Shown here in pieces: positions 54,316-64,000 of a stretch of DNA of 64,000 nucleotides. Location: positions 167,564 to 231,563 of the forward strand of contig NZ_JOGB01000005.1 of the NCBI RefSeq assembly GCF_000719335.1, written 5' to 3'. The DNA is from Streptomyces sp. NRRL S-87 (GTDB taxonomy: Bacteria > Actinomycetota > Actinomycetes > Streptomycetales > Streptomycetaceae). The position numbers and the translations under genes were made by a program. The notes under the pieces are model-generated. The model was not told where the DNA came from, did not search any database, and saw nothing but the letters and a program-made list of their open reading frames with translations. Within the stretch, counting starts at the first letter, position 1. Each line of letters opens with the position of its first letter.

Positions 54316-55838
54316 TTCTTCATACCTCCGAGAGAGCTCTCCGCCCCAAGCGCGGGCAGAGCCTTGCGATCGATTTTTCCGTTGTGCGTAACGGGGAACG
54401 CGTCCAGGACGACGAACCGGTAGGGGACCATGAAGTCGGGCATTTTCTCCGCCGCATGGGCGCGCAGGGCGGACTTCGCCGTTTCGGCGCCCTGCTCCGG
54501 GCGGAGCGTCAGATAGGCGACGAGCCGGCGGTTCTCAGGCCTTTCGCCGGTGGCCACGACCACGGCCCGCTTGACCGCGGGGTGCGTCTCCAGTACGGAT
54601 TCCACCTCGCCGAGGTCGATGCGGATACCGCGGACCTTCACCAGTCCGTCCACGCGACCGATGAATTCCAGCGGCCCGTCCTCGTGCCAGCGCACGAAGT
54701 CGCCGGTGCGGTACATGCGCCCGCCGGGCGCCGCGAACGGATCGGCCACGAACCGCTCCGCGGTCAACGCGGGCCGGCGGAGGTAGCCGTGGGCCACCCC
54801 GGCCCCGGCGGCGTACAACTCGCCGACCTCCCCGTCGGCCACCGGACGCAGCTCCTCGTCGAGTACGTAGACCTCCTTGCCGACCAGGCTGCGGCCGATC
54901 GGCACCGCCGTGCGCGCCGCGCTCTGCGCGGTGACGAGGTGCGTGGTCACGAAGACCATGCACTCGACGGGTCCGTATCCGTTGACGAAGCGCAGGTCCG
55001 GGAAGTCACGGACCACGCGGGCGGCGTGCTCGGGGGAGAGCGCCTCACCGCCGACGAGGAGGTCGCTGAGACCCTCGAGCGCCTCCGGGTACTCGTCCAT
55101 GATCACGTGGAAGAGGACGGTCGGGAGGTTCATCGTCGTGATGCCGTGGTCGGCCACCAGGCGTTCCATCACGAGGGGGTTGGGCCGCCCGGGATGGAAC
55201 ACGCAGGTACCGCCGGTCAGCAGCGGACCCCAGAGCTCCAGGGCGAAGGCGTCCCAGGAGACGGGCGCGCACTGCAGCCAGACCGTGTCGGGGCCGAACC
55301 GCGTGTAGCTCTGCCCCAGCACGGTGCCGACCACCGTCCTGTGCGGCGCGGCGACGCCCTTGGGCCGACCGGTGGACCCGGACGTGAAGATGACGCAGGC
55401 GACGTCCTCGGCTCCGGCGCCCGCGGCTCCCCGGGGCAGGGGCCGGTCGGCGTCCCCGGCGGCCATGCGCACGAAGGCCGCCGGGGTGCCCAGCCGGTCC
55501 ACGTCGGCCTCGCTGTCGGCGATCACGACGGCGGGCGCCACGTCCTCGACCATGTCCCGCAGCCGGTGCACCGGGAACTCGGGGTCCAGCATCGCGTAGC
55601 CCGCGCCGGCCTTCAGCGTGGCGAGGATGGCGACGACCATCTGCGCGCCGCGCTCCAGGTGGATCCCCACCAGGGAACCCCGACGCACCCCCGCGTCCAC
55701 CAGGACCTGCGCCATCCGGTCCGCACGCGCGTCCAGTTCGCCGTAGGTCAGCTCCACGTCCTCGGACACCACCGCCAGCGCCCCGGGGGCGGCGGCGGCC
55801 CGCTCCTCGAAGGTCTCGTGCAGGCACTGTGTCGTCAT
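54309..55838 (-). CDS. Stand-alone NRPS-type adenylation enzyme
   Basis: A 509-residue adenylation domain without carrier or condensation domain. Core motifs: LTYGELDARADRMAQ (A1-like), IFTSGSTGRPKGVA (A3), WDAFALELWG (A4), NGYGPVECMVF (A5), GELYAAGAGVAHGYL (A6), YRTGDFVRW (A7), GRVDGLVKVRGIRIDLGEVE (A8) and NGKIDRKALP (A10 with the catalytic Lys). Binding-pocket residues read roughly D-A-L-N-L-G-G-V-F-K by alignment to GrsA by eye, which I cannot assign to a substrate. It must load a carrier domain in trans. It overlaps carbamoyltransferase 2. Confidence 0.9.
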   Translation of the reverse strand: MTTQCLHETFEERAAAAPGALAVVSEDVELTYGELDARADRMAQVLVDAGVRRGSLVGIHLERGAQMVVAILATLKAGAGYAMLDPEFPVHRLRDMVEDVAPAVVIADSEADVDRLGTPAAFVRMAAGDADRPLPRGAAGAGAEDVACVIFTSGSTGRPKGVAAPHRTVVGTVLGQSYTRFGPDTVWLQCAPVSWDAFALELWGPLLTGGTCVFHPGRPNPLVMERLVADHGITTMNLPTVLFHVIMDEYPEALEGLSDLLVGGEALSPEHAARVVRDFPDLRFVNGYGPVECMVFVTTHLVTAQSAARTAVPIGRSLVGKEVYVLDEELRPVADGEVGELYAAGAGVAHGYLRRPALTAERFVADPFAAPGGRMYRTGDFVRWHEDGPLEFIGRVDGLVKVRGIRIDLGEVESVLETHPAVKRAVVVATGERPENRRLVAYLTLRPEQGAETAKSALRAHAAEKMPDFMVPYRFVVLDAFPVTHNGKIDRKALPALGAESSLGGMKKC

Positions 55839-56057
55839 GCCGGTCCCCGTTCCGCGGGGACATCAAAACGCTCGTTGTTGCGCAATTCCGCCTTCTTACG
55901 TCTACCGGATACCGGTCATCGTTCTGGTCTTTCAGCTGGCTCGGGGCATCGGCCAGCGCCGTCCGGCGAGGAGTCGCCCAGGGCGGTGAAGTGGTTCGTG
56001 CGCCCGTGGTCGGTGCGCCTTCGGCGCGCAGCGCGCAGCGGGCAGTGCGCCAGTGGG

Positions 56058-57290
56058 TCAGTGCGTCGCTGCGGCGGTGAGATCGGCGGTGTCGCTCGAC
56101 CGTTCCTCGGCCGCCCGTCCCAGCAGCGCGTATCCGACCGCGGCCACGGTGCCGATCGCTCCGCACGTGATCCATACGGTGTCGACCCCGAAGTGGTCGA
56201 TCACGTATCCGCCGGACAACGGCGCCACGAGCGCGGCGCCGGAGAAGGCGAGCTGGTACGTCCCCTGGTACCGCCCCCGCGCCGCGGCCGGCGAGAGGTG
56301 CGAGACGAGATTCATGATCACCGGCGCGAACGTCATCTCACCCAGCGTCCAGACGGCCACCGCCAGGAAGTAGAAGGGCAGTGAACCCGCGCAGACGACG
56401 AGGGCGAGCCCGTATCCGCAGAGCAGTGCCGAGGCGGCGAGGACCCGCCTCGGACTCACCGACTTCACCGCCCTCGAGAGGAGGACCTGCAGCAGGACGA
56501 TCATGAACCCGTTCAGGCTGATGACCATTCCGTAATCGGCACTCGAGAAGCCCCTGATGCCCATGGTGATCGGCAGGGCGGTCGCGGCCTGTTGGAACAG
56601 CAGGGCCATGAGGAACGTCATTCCCACGATCCCCATGAAGGTCAGGTCCTTGCACACCGAGGCGTATCCGGCGAGGAAACGGGAATCCCGCACGTGCCCA
56701 CGGATCCGCTGCGCGCCCGTCTCCGGGACCCTCGCGTACACGAGGATCCCGCAGACGAACGTGGCCGTGGCCTCGACGACGAAGAGCGGACGGAACCCGT
56801 GCTCGGCCACCATGCCCACGATCGCCGCGGAAGCGCCGAATCCCAGGTTGCCCGCCCAGTAGTTCAGGGAGAAGGCCTTCTGCCGCTCGGGGCCTTCCGT
56901 CAGGTCCGCGATCGTCGCACCGATCGCCGGCCGTGCCGCCGCGCCCGCCACGCCCACCACGAACGCCATGACGGCGATCACCGCGGCGCTGTCGGCGAAC
57001 CCCAGTGCCAGAGTGGAAAGACCGGTCGTCACCTGAGCGGTCAAGATGGTGCGCGTACGCCCGATCCGGTCGGTCAGGAATCCGCCGAGAATTGCGGCCA
57101 CAACAGCCCCGCCGCCGTAAAGCGACCCGACGAATCCCGTGAAGCTCGCAGAATAGCCTAGGCCAGTCGTGAGGTAGAGCGCAAGAAAGATCCCTACGAA
57201 TCCGCCGAGGCTGTTGATGAGCGTGGCGGTCCACAGCCACCAGAACTCCCGGGGAAGACCGGAAAAGGATTCCCTGACGACGCGCTTCAA
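56058..57290 (-). CDS. MFS transporter (12-TMS)
   Basis: A 410-residue major facilitator protein with about 12 helices, for example [20 protein letters not shown] and [20 protein letters not shown], and a motif A-like loop [16 protein letters not shown]. The best start is TTG 57290, whose bases overlap the mbtH stop (TTGA). No other start codon lies in frame before the first helix except far upstream inside mbtH, so a coupled TTG start is inferred. It is the second exporter of the cluster. The gap 55839-56057 downstream holds no gene. Confidence 0.88.
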   Translation of the reverse strand: MKRVVRESFSGLPREFWWLWTATLINSLGGFVGIFLALYLTTGLGYSASFTGFVGSLYGGGAVVAAILGGFLTDRIGRTRTILTAQVTTGLSTLALGFADSAAVIAVMAFVVGVAGAAARPAIGATIADLTEGPERQKAFSLNYWAGNLGFGASAAIVGMVAEHGFRPLFVVEATATFVCGILVYARVPETGAQRIRGHVRDSRFLAGYASVCKDLTFMGIVGMTFLMALLFQQAATALPITMGIRGFSSADYGMVISLNGFMIVLLQVLLSRAVKSVSPRRVLAASALLCGYGLALVVCAGSLPFYFLAVAVWTLGEMTFAPVIMNLVSHLSPAAARGRYQGTYQLAFSGAALVAPLSGGYVIDHFGVDTVWITCGAIGTVAAVGYALLGRAAEERSSDTADLTAAATH

Positions 57291-57514
57291 TGTGCCGAAC
57301 TCGTTTCCCCGGCCGTCGCGCGCACGAGGCTGGCGGGCCTCATGTCGGTCCACGTCGCGTCGATGAAGGCGAGGCACTCCTCGCGGGGTGCCGGTCCCAG
57401 GGCGGTCGACCACCCGTCCGGCACCGGGGCGAACGAGGGCCAGAGCGAGTACTGCCCCTCGTCGTTGACCAGGGCGAGGTACTGGCCGTCCGGGTTCTCG
57501 AACGGATTGGTCAT
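57287..57514 (-). CDS. MbtH-family NRPS accessory protein
   Basis: A 75-residue MbtH-like protein that binds and activates NRPS adenylation domains. It begins [20 protein letters not shown] and contains the conserved [13 protein letters not shown] and WTDMRP segments. It lies 26 bases downstream of the C-A-T-TE NRPS gene, whose adenylation domain it probably assists, along with the free adenylation enzyme. Its stop overlaps the MFS start. Confidence 0.95.
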   Translation of the reverse strand: MTNPFENPDGQYLALVNDEGQYSLWPSFAPVPDGWSTALGPAPREECLAFIDATWTDMRPASLVRATAGETSSAH

Positions 57515-57540
57515 GGTGTCCTCCTGTGGATGGGGAAGGG

Positions 57541-60500
57541 TCAGAGTCCGAGCTCGGCGAGCACGCGGGAGAGCTCGTCGGCGATGGCGGCGGCAGGGCC
57601 GGGCCGCAGCACGTGGCTGTGCCCGCAGTCCAGTTCGTGCAGGACGACGTCGGGCGCGAAGCGCTGCCACATCGCCTTCTTCGCGGCCGCGGGCAGGCTG
57701 TTCGGGTCGGCGACGGCCGCGAAGAAGTGGAGCCGGCCCCGGTACTCCTTGGGGCGGAAGGTGACGGACAGCTCGATGCTGTTGGCGCACACGTCGACCA
57801 GGCGGTCGAGCGTCCGCTCGCTCAACCCGTGCATCGGGCCGTCGGCGCCGTACACGGCGGCGACCGTCGGCCCGCGGTCGAGCGCGCCGGAGGTCGGATA
57901 CGGTTCACCGGGCCGGCCCTCGCGCCACAGCACGCGCAGCGACTCCTGCTCGATGGCCTCGGCCCGCCCGGGGTCCGGCTCGCCGTCGGGCGCGATCTGG
58001 AGCGCGTCGAGCAGGCCGAGGAGTCCCACCGGCTCACCCTCCCGCTCGAGCTGCGCCGCCATCTCGAAGGCGACGAGCCCGCCGAAGGAGCGGCCCAGCA
58101 GCAGATAGGGCCCGTGCGGCTGGACGGCCCGGATGCACCGGAGGTACTGGGCGGCGATGTCCTCGACGCTCCGCACCAGCGGGTTCCCGTCGGTGAGCGC
58201 GGGGTCCTGCAGCGTGTACACCGGACGTCCCGGCAGGCGCGGCAGCAGGTTGCTGAACGACCAGCCGAGTCCCATCGCCGGGGCGACGCAGAAGACCGGG
58301 GTCAGCTCGCCCTGGGTGCGCAGGGCGAGCAGCGTGTCCAGGTGGCCCGCTCGACGTTCCGTCGGATCCGGTGCGTCCCGGGACCCGCCCGCCGGGACCA
58401 GAGCCGCCAGTCCGCCGGCCGTCGGGTGCTGGAACAGTTCCCGAATGCCCCAGTCGACCCCGAGGTCCGCACGGGCCCGGGACATCAGCCTGATGGCCAG
58501 CAGCGAGTGGCCACCGAGATCGAAGAAGTCGTCGTCGACGCCGACCGACTCCAGTCCGAGCACGTCGGCGAACAGCCGGCACAGCACCTCCTCCCGCGCG
58601 TTCCGCGGCCCGCCACCCGTCCGGTCGTGCCGCCGGGCCGGACGGGGCAGCGCCGTGCGGTCCACCTTGCCGTTCGGCGTGAGCGGGAACGCGTCGAGCA
58701 CGACGACCGCGGCCGGGACCATGTACTCCGGCACGGCCCGGCTGCAGTACGTGCGCAGCAGGCGGCCGTCGACGGCGGCCGTCCCGTCGGCGGGGGTCAC
58801 GTACGCGACGATGCGCTTGTCCCCGGGCCGGTCCTCACGCACCACCACCACCGCACGCGCGACGGACTCGTGGCCGGTCAGCACCGCCTCGATCTCACCG
58901 AGCTCGATCCGGAACCCCCGCACCTTGACCTGGTGGTCGATCCGGCCGGCGAACTCCAGCCGGCCGTCGTGGCTCCAGCGCGCCAGGTCCCCGGAGCGGT
59001 ACATCCGCGAGCCGGCCGGCCCGAACGGATCCGCGACGAACCGCTCGGCCGTGGCCCGCGAACCGTTCACGTACCCGCGGGCGACCCCGGCGCCCGCGAT
59101 GTACACCTCGCCCACGACACCGGCCGGCACGGGCTGCAGGCCGGTGTCGAGGACGTAGACCCGCGCGTTCGGGATGGGCCGGCCGATCGGCGGCACGTGC
59201 GACCCGTCGGACACCCGGCCCGTCGTCGTCCAGATGGTCGTCTCGGTCGGTCCGTAGACGTTCAGGACGGACTCGTTCATGTCGCGGAGCTGGCGGCCGA
59301 GGAGGTCGGAGAGGGCCTCTCCGCCGACCAGCGCCCGGACACCGTGCTTCCAGCGGACTCCGGCGTCCACGAGCGACTGCCACCACGGGGGCGTCCCCTG
59401 GACGAAGGTGACGCGCGCCCTGTCGACGAGCGACGCCAGACCCGCCGGGTCCTTCGCGTCGGCCCGGGTGGCGATGACCATCGCGGCGCCCGTGAGCAGG
59501 GGCAGGTACATCTCCAGGGCCGAGGTGTCGAAGGAGACGCTGGATACCGCGAGGAACCGGTCGTCGGGCCCCAGGCCGAGCTCGCGCTGCATGGCGCGGA
59601 GGGAGCTGACGAGCGAGCCGTTCGGGGTCAGGACGCCCTTGGGCTTCCCGGTCGACCCGGAGGTGTAGATCGCGTAGACGGGGTGCAGTCGGCAGGCGAC
59701 GTGCGCGTCGTGGCCCCGCGCGGGGTTCGCGGACGGGAGTCCCTCCAGCAGCGCGGCGAACGCGGGGGAGTCGATGTCGATCCGGGCCACCCCGGTCGTC
59801 CCACCGGCGACGGTGGAGGCATGGCCGCCTCCGCCGGCGAGGACCAGGTGCGGCCGCGCGTCGCGGAGGATGAAGTCGATGCGGTCCGCCGGGTAGTCCG
59901 TGTCGATCGGGAGGTACGCCCCTCCGGCCTTCACGATGCCGAGGGCGGCGACCACCATCTCCACGGACCGGGGGACCGCCATCCCCACCAGCTGCTCGGG
60001 CCCGACGCCCCGCCCGATCAGGTAGTGGGCCAACCGGTTCGCCCGCGCGTTCAGCTCCGCGTAGCTGACCTCCCGGTCCTCGAACACCACCGCGACGGCG
60101 TCCGGGGTGCGGGCGGCCTGCTCCTCGAACAGCTCGGCCAGGGACCGCTCCGGTACCTCGCACGCCGCGGCGTTCGCCTCCACCAGGAGCCGGTTCCGCT
60201 CGTCGGCCGAGAGGATGTCGACCCGCCCCAGCGGCAGTTCGGGATCCGCGGCGACCGCTTCGAGGAAACGCACCAGCCGCGCCGCGATCGCTTCCGCCGA
60301 CCGGTGGTCGAACAGGTCCGTGGCGTAGCTGAGCAGTCCCGTCAGCTCGCCCCCGGCATCGCTGATGTTGAAGCTCAGGTCGAACTTCTCGGCCTCCAGC
60401 CGCACCGGCAGCTCGGTCACCCGGACTCCGGAGAGTTTCCAGGCGGCCCGGGAGTTGTTGTCGAACGCCAGCATGACCTGGAACAGCGGGTGGCGGGCCA

Positions 60501-61521
60501 TGGAGCGCTTCGGGTTCAGCGCCTCGACGAGCTTCTCGAAGGGCAGGTCCTGGTGGGCGTACGCCGCCAGGTCGACGGCCTTCACCCGTCGCAGGAGTTC
60601 GCGGAAGCTCGGATCCCCCGAGGTGTCGGTGCGCAGCACCAGGGTGTTGACGAAGAAGCCGACGAGGTCGTCGAGGGCCTCGTCCGTGCGGCCCGCGACG
60701 GCCGAGCCGATCGGGACGTCCGTTCCCGCCCCGAGCCGGGTCAGCAGGCCGGCGAGGGCCGCCTGCACCACCATGAACAGGGTGGACCCGGTCTCCTGCG
60801 CCAGGTCGGTCAGCCTGCCGTGCAGTTCCGGCCCGCACCGGAAGGTCACGGCATCACCCCGGTGGCTCGCCTCCGCCGGCCGCGGGCGCACCGTGGGCAG
60901 CTCCAGTACGTCCGGCACGCCGTCGAGCGCCCGCGTCCAGTACGCCAGTTGCCGGGAGCAGGTGCTCTCCGGGTCGTCGGCGTCCCCCAGGACGTCCGAC
61001 TGCCACAGCGTGTAGTCCACGTACTGCGCGGGCAGCGGGTCCCACGAGGGTGCGAGACCGGCGCGCCGCGCCTCGTACGCCGTCAGGAGGTCCTCCGCGA
61101 GCGGTCCCATCGACCAGCCGTCGCAGGCGATGTGGTGCATCACCAGGACGAGCACGTACTCGTCCGGCCGCACGAGGAAGAGGGAGGCGCGGAGCGGGAC
61201 GTCCGTCTCCAGATCGAAGGTCTCCTGTACGGCCCGGCCCACCCGCTCCTCGAGCTCCGCCTCCGCGACGTCCTCGACGTGGAGCGCCACCCGGACCGCG
61301 TCGGCCTCCAGGATCCGCTGGTACGGCTCGCCGGCAACCTCGGGGAAGACGGTCCGCAGCGATTCGTGCCGCGAGACGACGTCCCCGAGGGCCTCCCGCA
61401 ACGCGACCGTGTCCAGTTCGCCCGACAGCCGGAACGCCGCGGGGATGTTGTAGGCCGGGTTCGGCCCGTCCAGTCGGTCGAGGAACCACAGGCGGCGCTG
61501 TGCGAACGACAAGGGGTGCAT
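57541..61521 (-). CDS. Nonribosomal peptide synthetase: C-A-T-TE
   Basis: A 1326-residue terminating NRPS module. The condensation domain (about 1-430) has the active motif [13 protein letters not shown]. The adenylation domain has [62 protein letters not shown] and [10 protein letters not shown]. The carrier site is [17 protein letters not shown]. The C-terminal thioesterase has [20 protein letters not shown] and a C-terminal His in [10 protein letters not shown]. Pocket residues read about D-T-L-G-L-G-V-I-W-K by eye alignment, close to codes for glycine or another small residue; this is tentative. It condenses the chain from the upstream NRPS and releases the product by hydrolysis or cyclisation. 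Confidence 0.95.
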   Translation of the reverse strand: MHPLSFAQRRLWFLDRLDGPNPAYNIPAAFRLSGELDTVALREALGDVVSRHESLRTVFPEVAGEPYQRILEADAVRVALHVEDVAEAELEERVGRAVQETFDLETDVPLRASLFLVRPDEYVLVLVMHHIACDGWSMGPLAEDLLTAYEARRAGLAPSWDPLPAQYVDYTLWQSDVLGDADDPESTCSRQLAYWTRALDGVPDVLELPTVRPRPAEASHRGDAVTFRCGPELHGRLTDLAQETGSTLFMVVQAALAGLLTRLGAGTDVPIGSAVAGRTDEALDDLVGFFVNTLVLRTDTSGDPSFRELLRRVKAVDLAAYAHQDLPFEKLVEALNPKRSMARHPLFQVMLAFDNNSRAAWKLSGVRVTELPVRLEAEKFDLSFNISDAGGELTGLLSYATDLFDHRSAEAIAARLVRFLEAVAADPELPLGRVDILSADERNRLLVEANAAACEVPERSLAELFEEQAARTPDAVAVVFEDREVSYAELNARANRLAHYLIGRGVGPEQLVGMAVPRSVEMVVAALGIVKAGGAYLPIDTDYPADRIDFILRDARPHLVLAGGGGHASTVAGGTTGVARIDIDSPAFAALLEGLPSANPARGHDAHVACRLHPVYAIYTSGSTGKPKGVLTPNGSLVSSLRAMQRELGLGPDDRFLAVSSVSFDTSALEMYLPLLTGAAMVIATRADAKDPAGLASLVDRARVTFVQGTPPWWQSLVDAGVRWKHGVRALVGGEALSDLLGRQLRDMNESVLNVYGPTETTIWTTTGRVSDGSHVPPIGRPIPNARVYVLDTGLQPVPAGVVGEVYIAGAGVARGYVNGSRATAERFVADPFGPAGSRMYRSGDLARWSHDGRLEFAGRIDHQVKVRGFRIELGEIEAVLTGHESVARAVVVVREDRPGDKRIVAYVTPADGTAAVDGRLLRTYCSRAVPEYMVPAAVVVLDAFPLTPNGKVDRTALPRPARRHDRTGGGPRNAREEVLCRLFADVLGLESVGVDDDFFDLGGHSLLAIRLMSRARADLGVDWGIRELFQHPTAGGLAALVPAGGSRDAPDPTERRAGHLDTLLALRTQGELTPVFCVAPAMGLGWSFSNLLPRLPGRPVYTLQDPALTDGNPLVRSVEDIAAQYLRCIRAVQPHGPYLLLGRSFGGLVAFEMAAQLEREGEPVGLLGLLDALQIAPDGEPDPGRAEAIEQESLRVLWREGRPGEPYPTSGALDRGPTVAAVYGADGPMHGLSERTLDRLVDVCANSIELSVTFRPKEYRGRLHFFAAVADPNSLPAAAKKAMWQRFAPDVVLHELDCGHSHVLRPGPAAAIADELSRVLAELGL

Positions 61522-61529
61522 GGATGTCC

Positions 61530-63443
61530 TCACTTCCGGGGCATGCGGCGCAGTGCCGGTCGGGCCTTCTTCGCGACGCCCGTCAGCTCCGCGATGTCGG
61601 CCACGCGCGGGGCGTCGAAGACGGCGGCGAGCGGTATCTCCACTCCGAGGACCGCGCGGATCCTGCTGACCAGGCGGGTCGCGAGCAGCGAGTGGCCGCC
61701 CAACTCGAAGAACCCGTCGTCGATCCCGACCCGGTCCAGCCCGAGGACCTCCGCGAACAGGCCGCAGAGCACCTCCTCCTGGGGCGTGCGGGCGGACCGC
61801 CCGGAGACCGCCCGTCGCGCTCCCGGGGCCGGCAGCGCCGTGCGGTCGAGCTTCCCGTTGGAGGTCAGCGGGAAGGCGTCCACGAGGACGACCGCCGACG
61901 GCACCATGTACTCGGGCAGTGCGTCCGTCAGGTACTGGACGAGCGCCGCGGTGCGGCGGTCGTCCGGTCGGCCGGCGTGCGGCGTGTTGAAGAAGCTTCC
62001 GGTGCCGGACCGTTCCGCCGCCCCCGCGCCAGTGGACGTGACGTGGGGGGAGCCGTACGGGGCGAGGACCGCGTCGAAGCAGTACGGGGACCGCGCGGAC
62101 CACGTCAGGGTGGCGCGGTAACCCCACTCCCGTGCGCGTTCGCACACCTGTGCCGGGTCGATCGCGCCGGTGCCGGACCACGGGTCGGGCACGTCCCCGC
62201 CCTTGCACGCGAGCAGCGTCCGGAGATCCGCCTCGAGCCTCGCGTTCGGCAGGCCCTCCAGGCGGACGACGCCCGGCCGGACCCGCTCGATGACGTCGGC
62301 CAGCCCGGCCAGGCCGTCCACGTCCACGCCCCACGCAAGTCGGTGGACCGTGCCCGGAGCCGGCGCCCGACCGTCGGCCTTGCGGAGCGCCACGTCGTAC
62401 CGGTAGAGCGTGAGCTCGTTCCTCGCGTCCTGCTCCTTGAGCATGACCCGGCACGAGGAGAGGCCGCCCGTCTCCCCGGCGAACGCGGCGAAGAAGTCGG
62501 GGTCGACCAGGAGTTCCTGCTCCATCGCCATGCTGCGCCGTGCGGCCGCGGCGTGCTCGGGGCTGCCGGGACCCGAGGCGATCCCGCGCAGGGAGACGGC
62601 CGCGTGGAACGGTTCGAACAGCTGGAGGTTGCGCACGTCACCGAGGAACACGCTTCCCCCGGGGGCCAGGCGCTCGATCGCCCCGCGCAGGACCCGCTCC
62701 AGGTAGTCACCGCTCGGGAAGTACTGGATCACCGAGTTGAGGACGATGACGTCGAAGAACCCCTCGGGGATACCGTTGAAGTCGTCCGCGGGCCGGTTGA
62801 GCAGCCGGACCCTTCCGGCGATGTCCGGCTGTGCGGCGACGCGCCTGCCCAGGTTGCCGACGGCCTCGGCCGAAAGGTCGGCGCCCCAGTACGCCTCGCA
62901 GTGCGGAGCCACCTTCGACAGGATCAGGCCGCTTCCGACGCCGATCTCGAACACCCGCTTCGGACGGAGCTCCAGGATGCGGTCGACGGTCCCGGCGCGC
63001 CACGCCTCCATCTGCTCGAGCGGGATCCTCGTGCCGTCGTAGCTGCTCGTCCATCCGGCGAAGTCGTCCTCGGCCGCCGCGTCGCTGCCGTAGAGCTGCT
63101 CGTTGATCGACTTCCAGTCCGCGACCCGCTGGGCGTCGGACTGCGCGGGCGCGTGGGCGTCGTCGGCCGCGGGGGTCACGTAGGCGACGATCCGCCGGTC
63201 GCCCGGCTGGTCCTCGCGCACCACCACGACGGCGCGCTCGACGGACTCGTGGTCGGTCAGCACCGCCTCGATCTCGCCCAGCTCGATCCGGAAGCCGCGG
63301 ACCTTGACCTGGTGGTCCGCCCGGCCGACGTACTCCAGTTCGCCGTCGCCGTTCCACCGCACGAGGTCGCCCGTGCGGTACATGCGCGATCCGGCCGGTC
63401 CGAAGGGGTCGGGCACGAACCGCTCGGCCGGGCCCGTACGCAT
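61530..63443 (-). pseudogene. NRPS, C-terminal part: A-domain end with inserted methyltransferase, then T domain
   Basis: The frame reads [13 protein letters not shown] and YRTGDLVRW (A7), [20 protein letters not shown] (A8), then about 400 residues of a SAM-dependent methyltransferase with [20 protein letters not shown] as motif I, then [20 protein letters not shown] (A10) and a carrier domain with [20 protein letters not shown]. Insertion of a methyltransferase between A8 and A9 is the interrupted A-domain type that usually N-methylates the loaded residue. The A-domain front half lies in another frame upstream (63427-64000), and about 66 residues including motif A6 are missing at the junction. 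The apparent ATG at 63443 is not a real start. The gene ends eight bases before the next NRPS. Confidence 0.85.
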
Positions 63444-64000
63444 TGATCATGGTCCGCCCCGGCGACCAGGTCCGGACCAGTTCCCCGGGGAGCGCTTCGC
63501 CGGCGACGACCAGTGTGCGCACCCCGGCGAGCCCGCCGGGGGGCAGGACGGCCAGCACCGCCGGCGGCAGCGCCAGGTGGGTGATGCGCTGCTCGTCGAC
63601 GAGGTGCTGCAGCTCGGGGCCGGGCAGGAGCTCGTCGGCCGGGGCCATGACGAGGGCCGCGCCCGCCGCCAGGGCCATGACCACCTCGGGGACGTGGGCG
63701 TCGAAGCTGGGGGAGGCGAACTGCAGCACCCGGCTGTCGGAGTCCACCGCCTGGGCCCGGACGTACTGGACGGCGAGGCTGGCCAGGCCCGCGTGGGTGA
63801 CGACGACGCCCTTGGGGCGGCCGGTCGAGCCGGAGGTGTAGATCACGTAGGCGGGGTGGGCCACCGCGGCCGGGGACGGGCGTCCGGTGTCCGTCACGGG
63901 CGCGGCCGAGTAGCCGGTGAGCTCGGCCGCGGTCTCCGGAGCGTCCAGGACGAGGTGGTCGGCGTCCGTGCCGCGGGTCGTGGTGGGGGTGTCGGTGGTC
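63427..64000 (-). pseudogene. NRPS, adenylation-domain front half, runs off the right edge
   Basis: Open from the window edge, this frame reads [20 protein letters not shown] (A3), FASPSFDAHVPEVVMALAAG (A4 region), LVVAGEALPGELVRTW and TMINAYGP (A5). Directly after the Pro of NAYGP the coding frame changes and continues in the frame of 61530-63443 at [12 protein letters not shown]. The segment from the TE of NAYGPTE to about the residue before AERF is absent. So the gene is interrupted by a deletion with net loss of frame, or the assembly lost about 200 bp here. Domains further upstream are outside the window. Confidence 0.85.

Noticed and set aside
49999..54423. Plus-strand frame of about 1470 codons opposite the carbamoyltransferases
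   Set aside because: Antisense shadow. The minus-strand genes have clear family motifs and starts.
57526..62121. Plus-strand frame of about 1530 codons opposite the NRPS genes
   Set aside because: No domain and strongly biased composition. It is the complement of codons in real NRPS modules.

Overview
The window is high-GC actinobacterial DNA and the gene set points to a Streptomyces chromosome. It has kdpFABC with the actinomycete gene order, a SARP regulator, roadblock proteins, a DUF6479-type membrane peptide, an IS5-type transposase, GTG/TTG starts and tightly overlapping operons. Coding density is high and genes run on both strands.

Left part (1 to about 2.8 kb) is a scarred mobile-element zone: a truncated IS5-family transposase on the minus strand, decayed pieces of a second copy on the plus strand, a tyrosine recombinase, the 3' end of a pirin gene and a frameshifted 5' stub of kdpE. 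From 2.9 to 7.6 kb lies kdpFABC, with a 27-codon membrane peptide in front. The sensor kinase gene kdpD is absent and kdpE is a stub, so the local potassium-sensing pair appears lost.

From 8 to 22 kb is ordinary accessory chromosome: a PadR regulator with its DUF1048 partner behind two TACCGGTA repeats, a serine hydrolase, a HemK-like methyltransferase, an anti-sigma-type ATPase, topoisomerase IB, a molybdopterin oxidoreductase lacking the usual Fe-S cysteines, a roadblock operon, and a large HTH/P-loop/Sel1-repeat protein.

From about 21.9 kb to beyond the right edge is a biosynthetic gene cluster that I do not recognise as a known one. It has four blocks. (1) A SARP regulator, a PlsC-type acyltransferase and a discrete ACP. 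(2) A minus-strand operon (39770 to 24258): alpha/beta hydrolase, two ketosynthase/chain-length-factor-like pairs, FabI-like enoyl reductase, ACP, FabG-like ketoreductase, a complete reducing type I PKS (KS-AT-DH-ER-KR-ACP) and a lone ketosynthase. Together these should build a reduced acyl chain. (3) A plus-strand operon (40043 to 49425): His-box hydroxylase, exporter, phosphopantetheinyl transferase, PEP mutase fused to a degenerate nucleotidyltransferase domain, phosphonopyruvate decarboxylase, 2-aminoethylphosphonate transaminase and a large FAD/NAD(P) protein. This supplies a C-P bonded 2-aminoethylphosphonate-type unit. (4) A minus-strand operon (from beyond 64000 to 49523): an NRPS with an A domain carrying an inserted methyltransferase, an NRPS with C-A-T-TE, MbtH, an exporter, a free adenylation enzyme, two NodU/TobZ-type carbamoyltransferases around an Fe(II)/2-oxoglutarate oxygenase, and aspartate decarboxylase (beta-alanine).

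The promoters of blocks 1-3 share TTTAAGG-like repeats spaced about 11/12/23 bp, the layout expected of SARP operators, which ties the blocks into one regulon. The best inference is a phosphonate-containing acylated or carbamoylated peptide. The structure cannot be read from the sequence. One NRPS adenylation domain is broken by an apparent deletion of about 66 codons with loss of frame, which is either real inactivation or an assembly fault.
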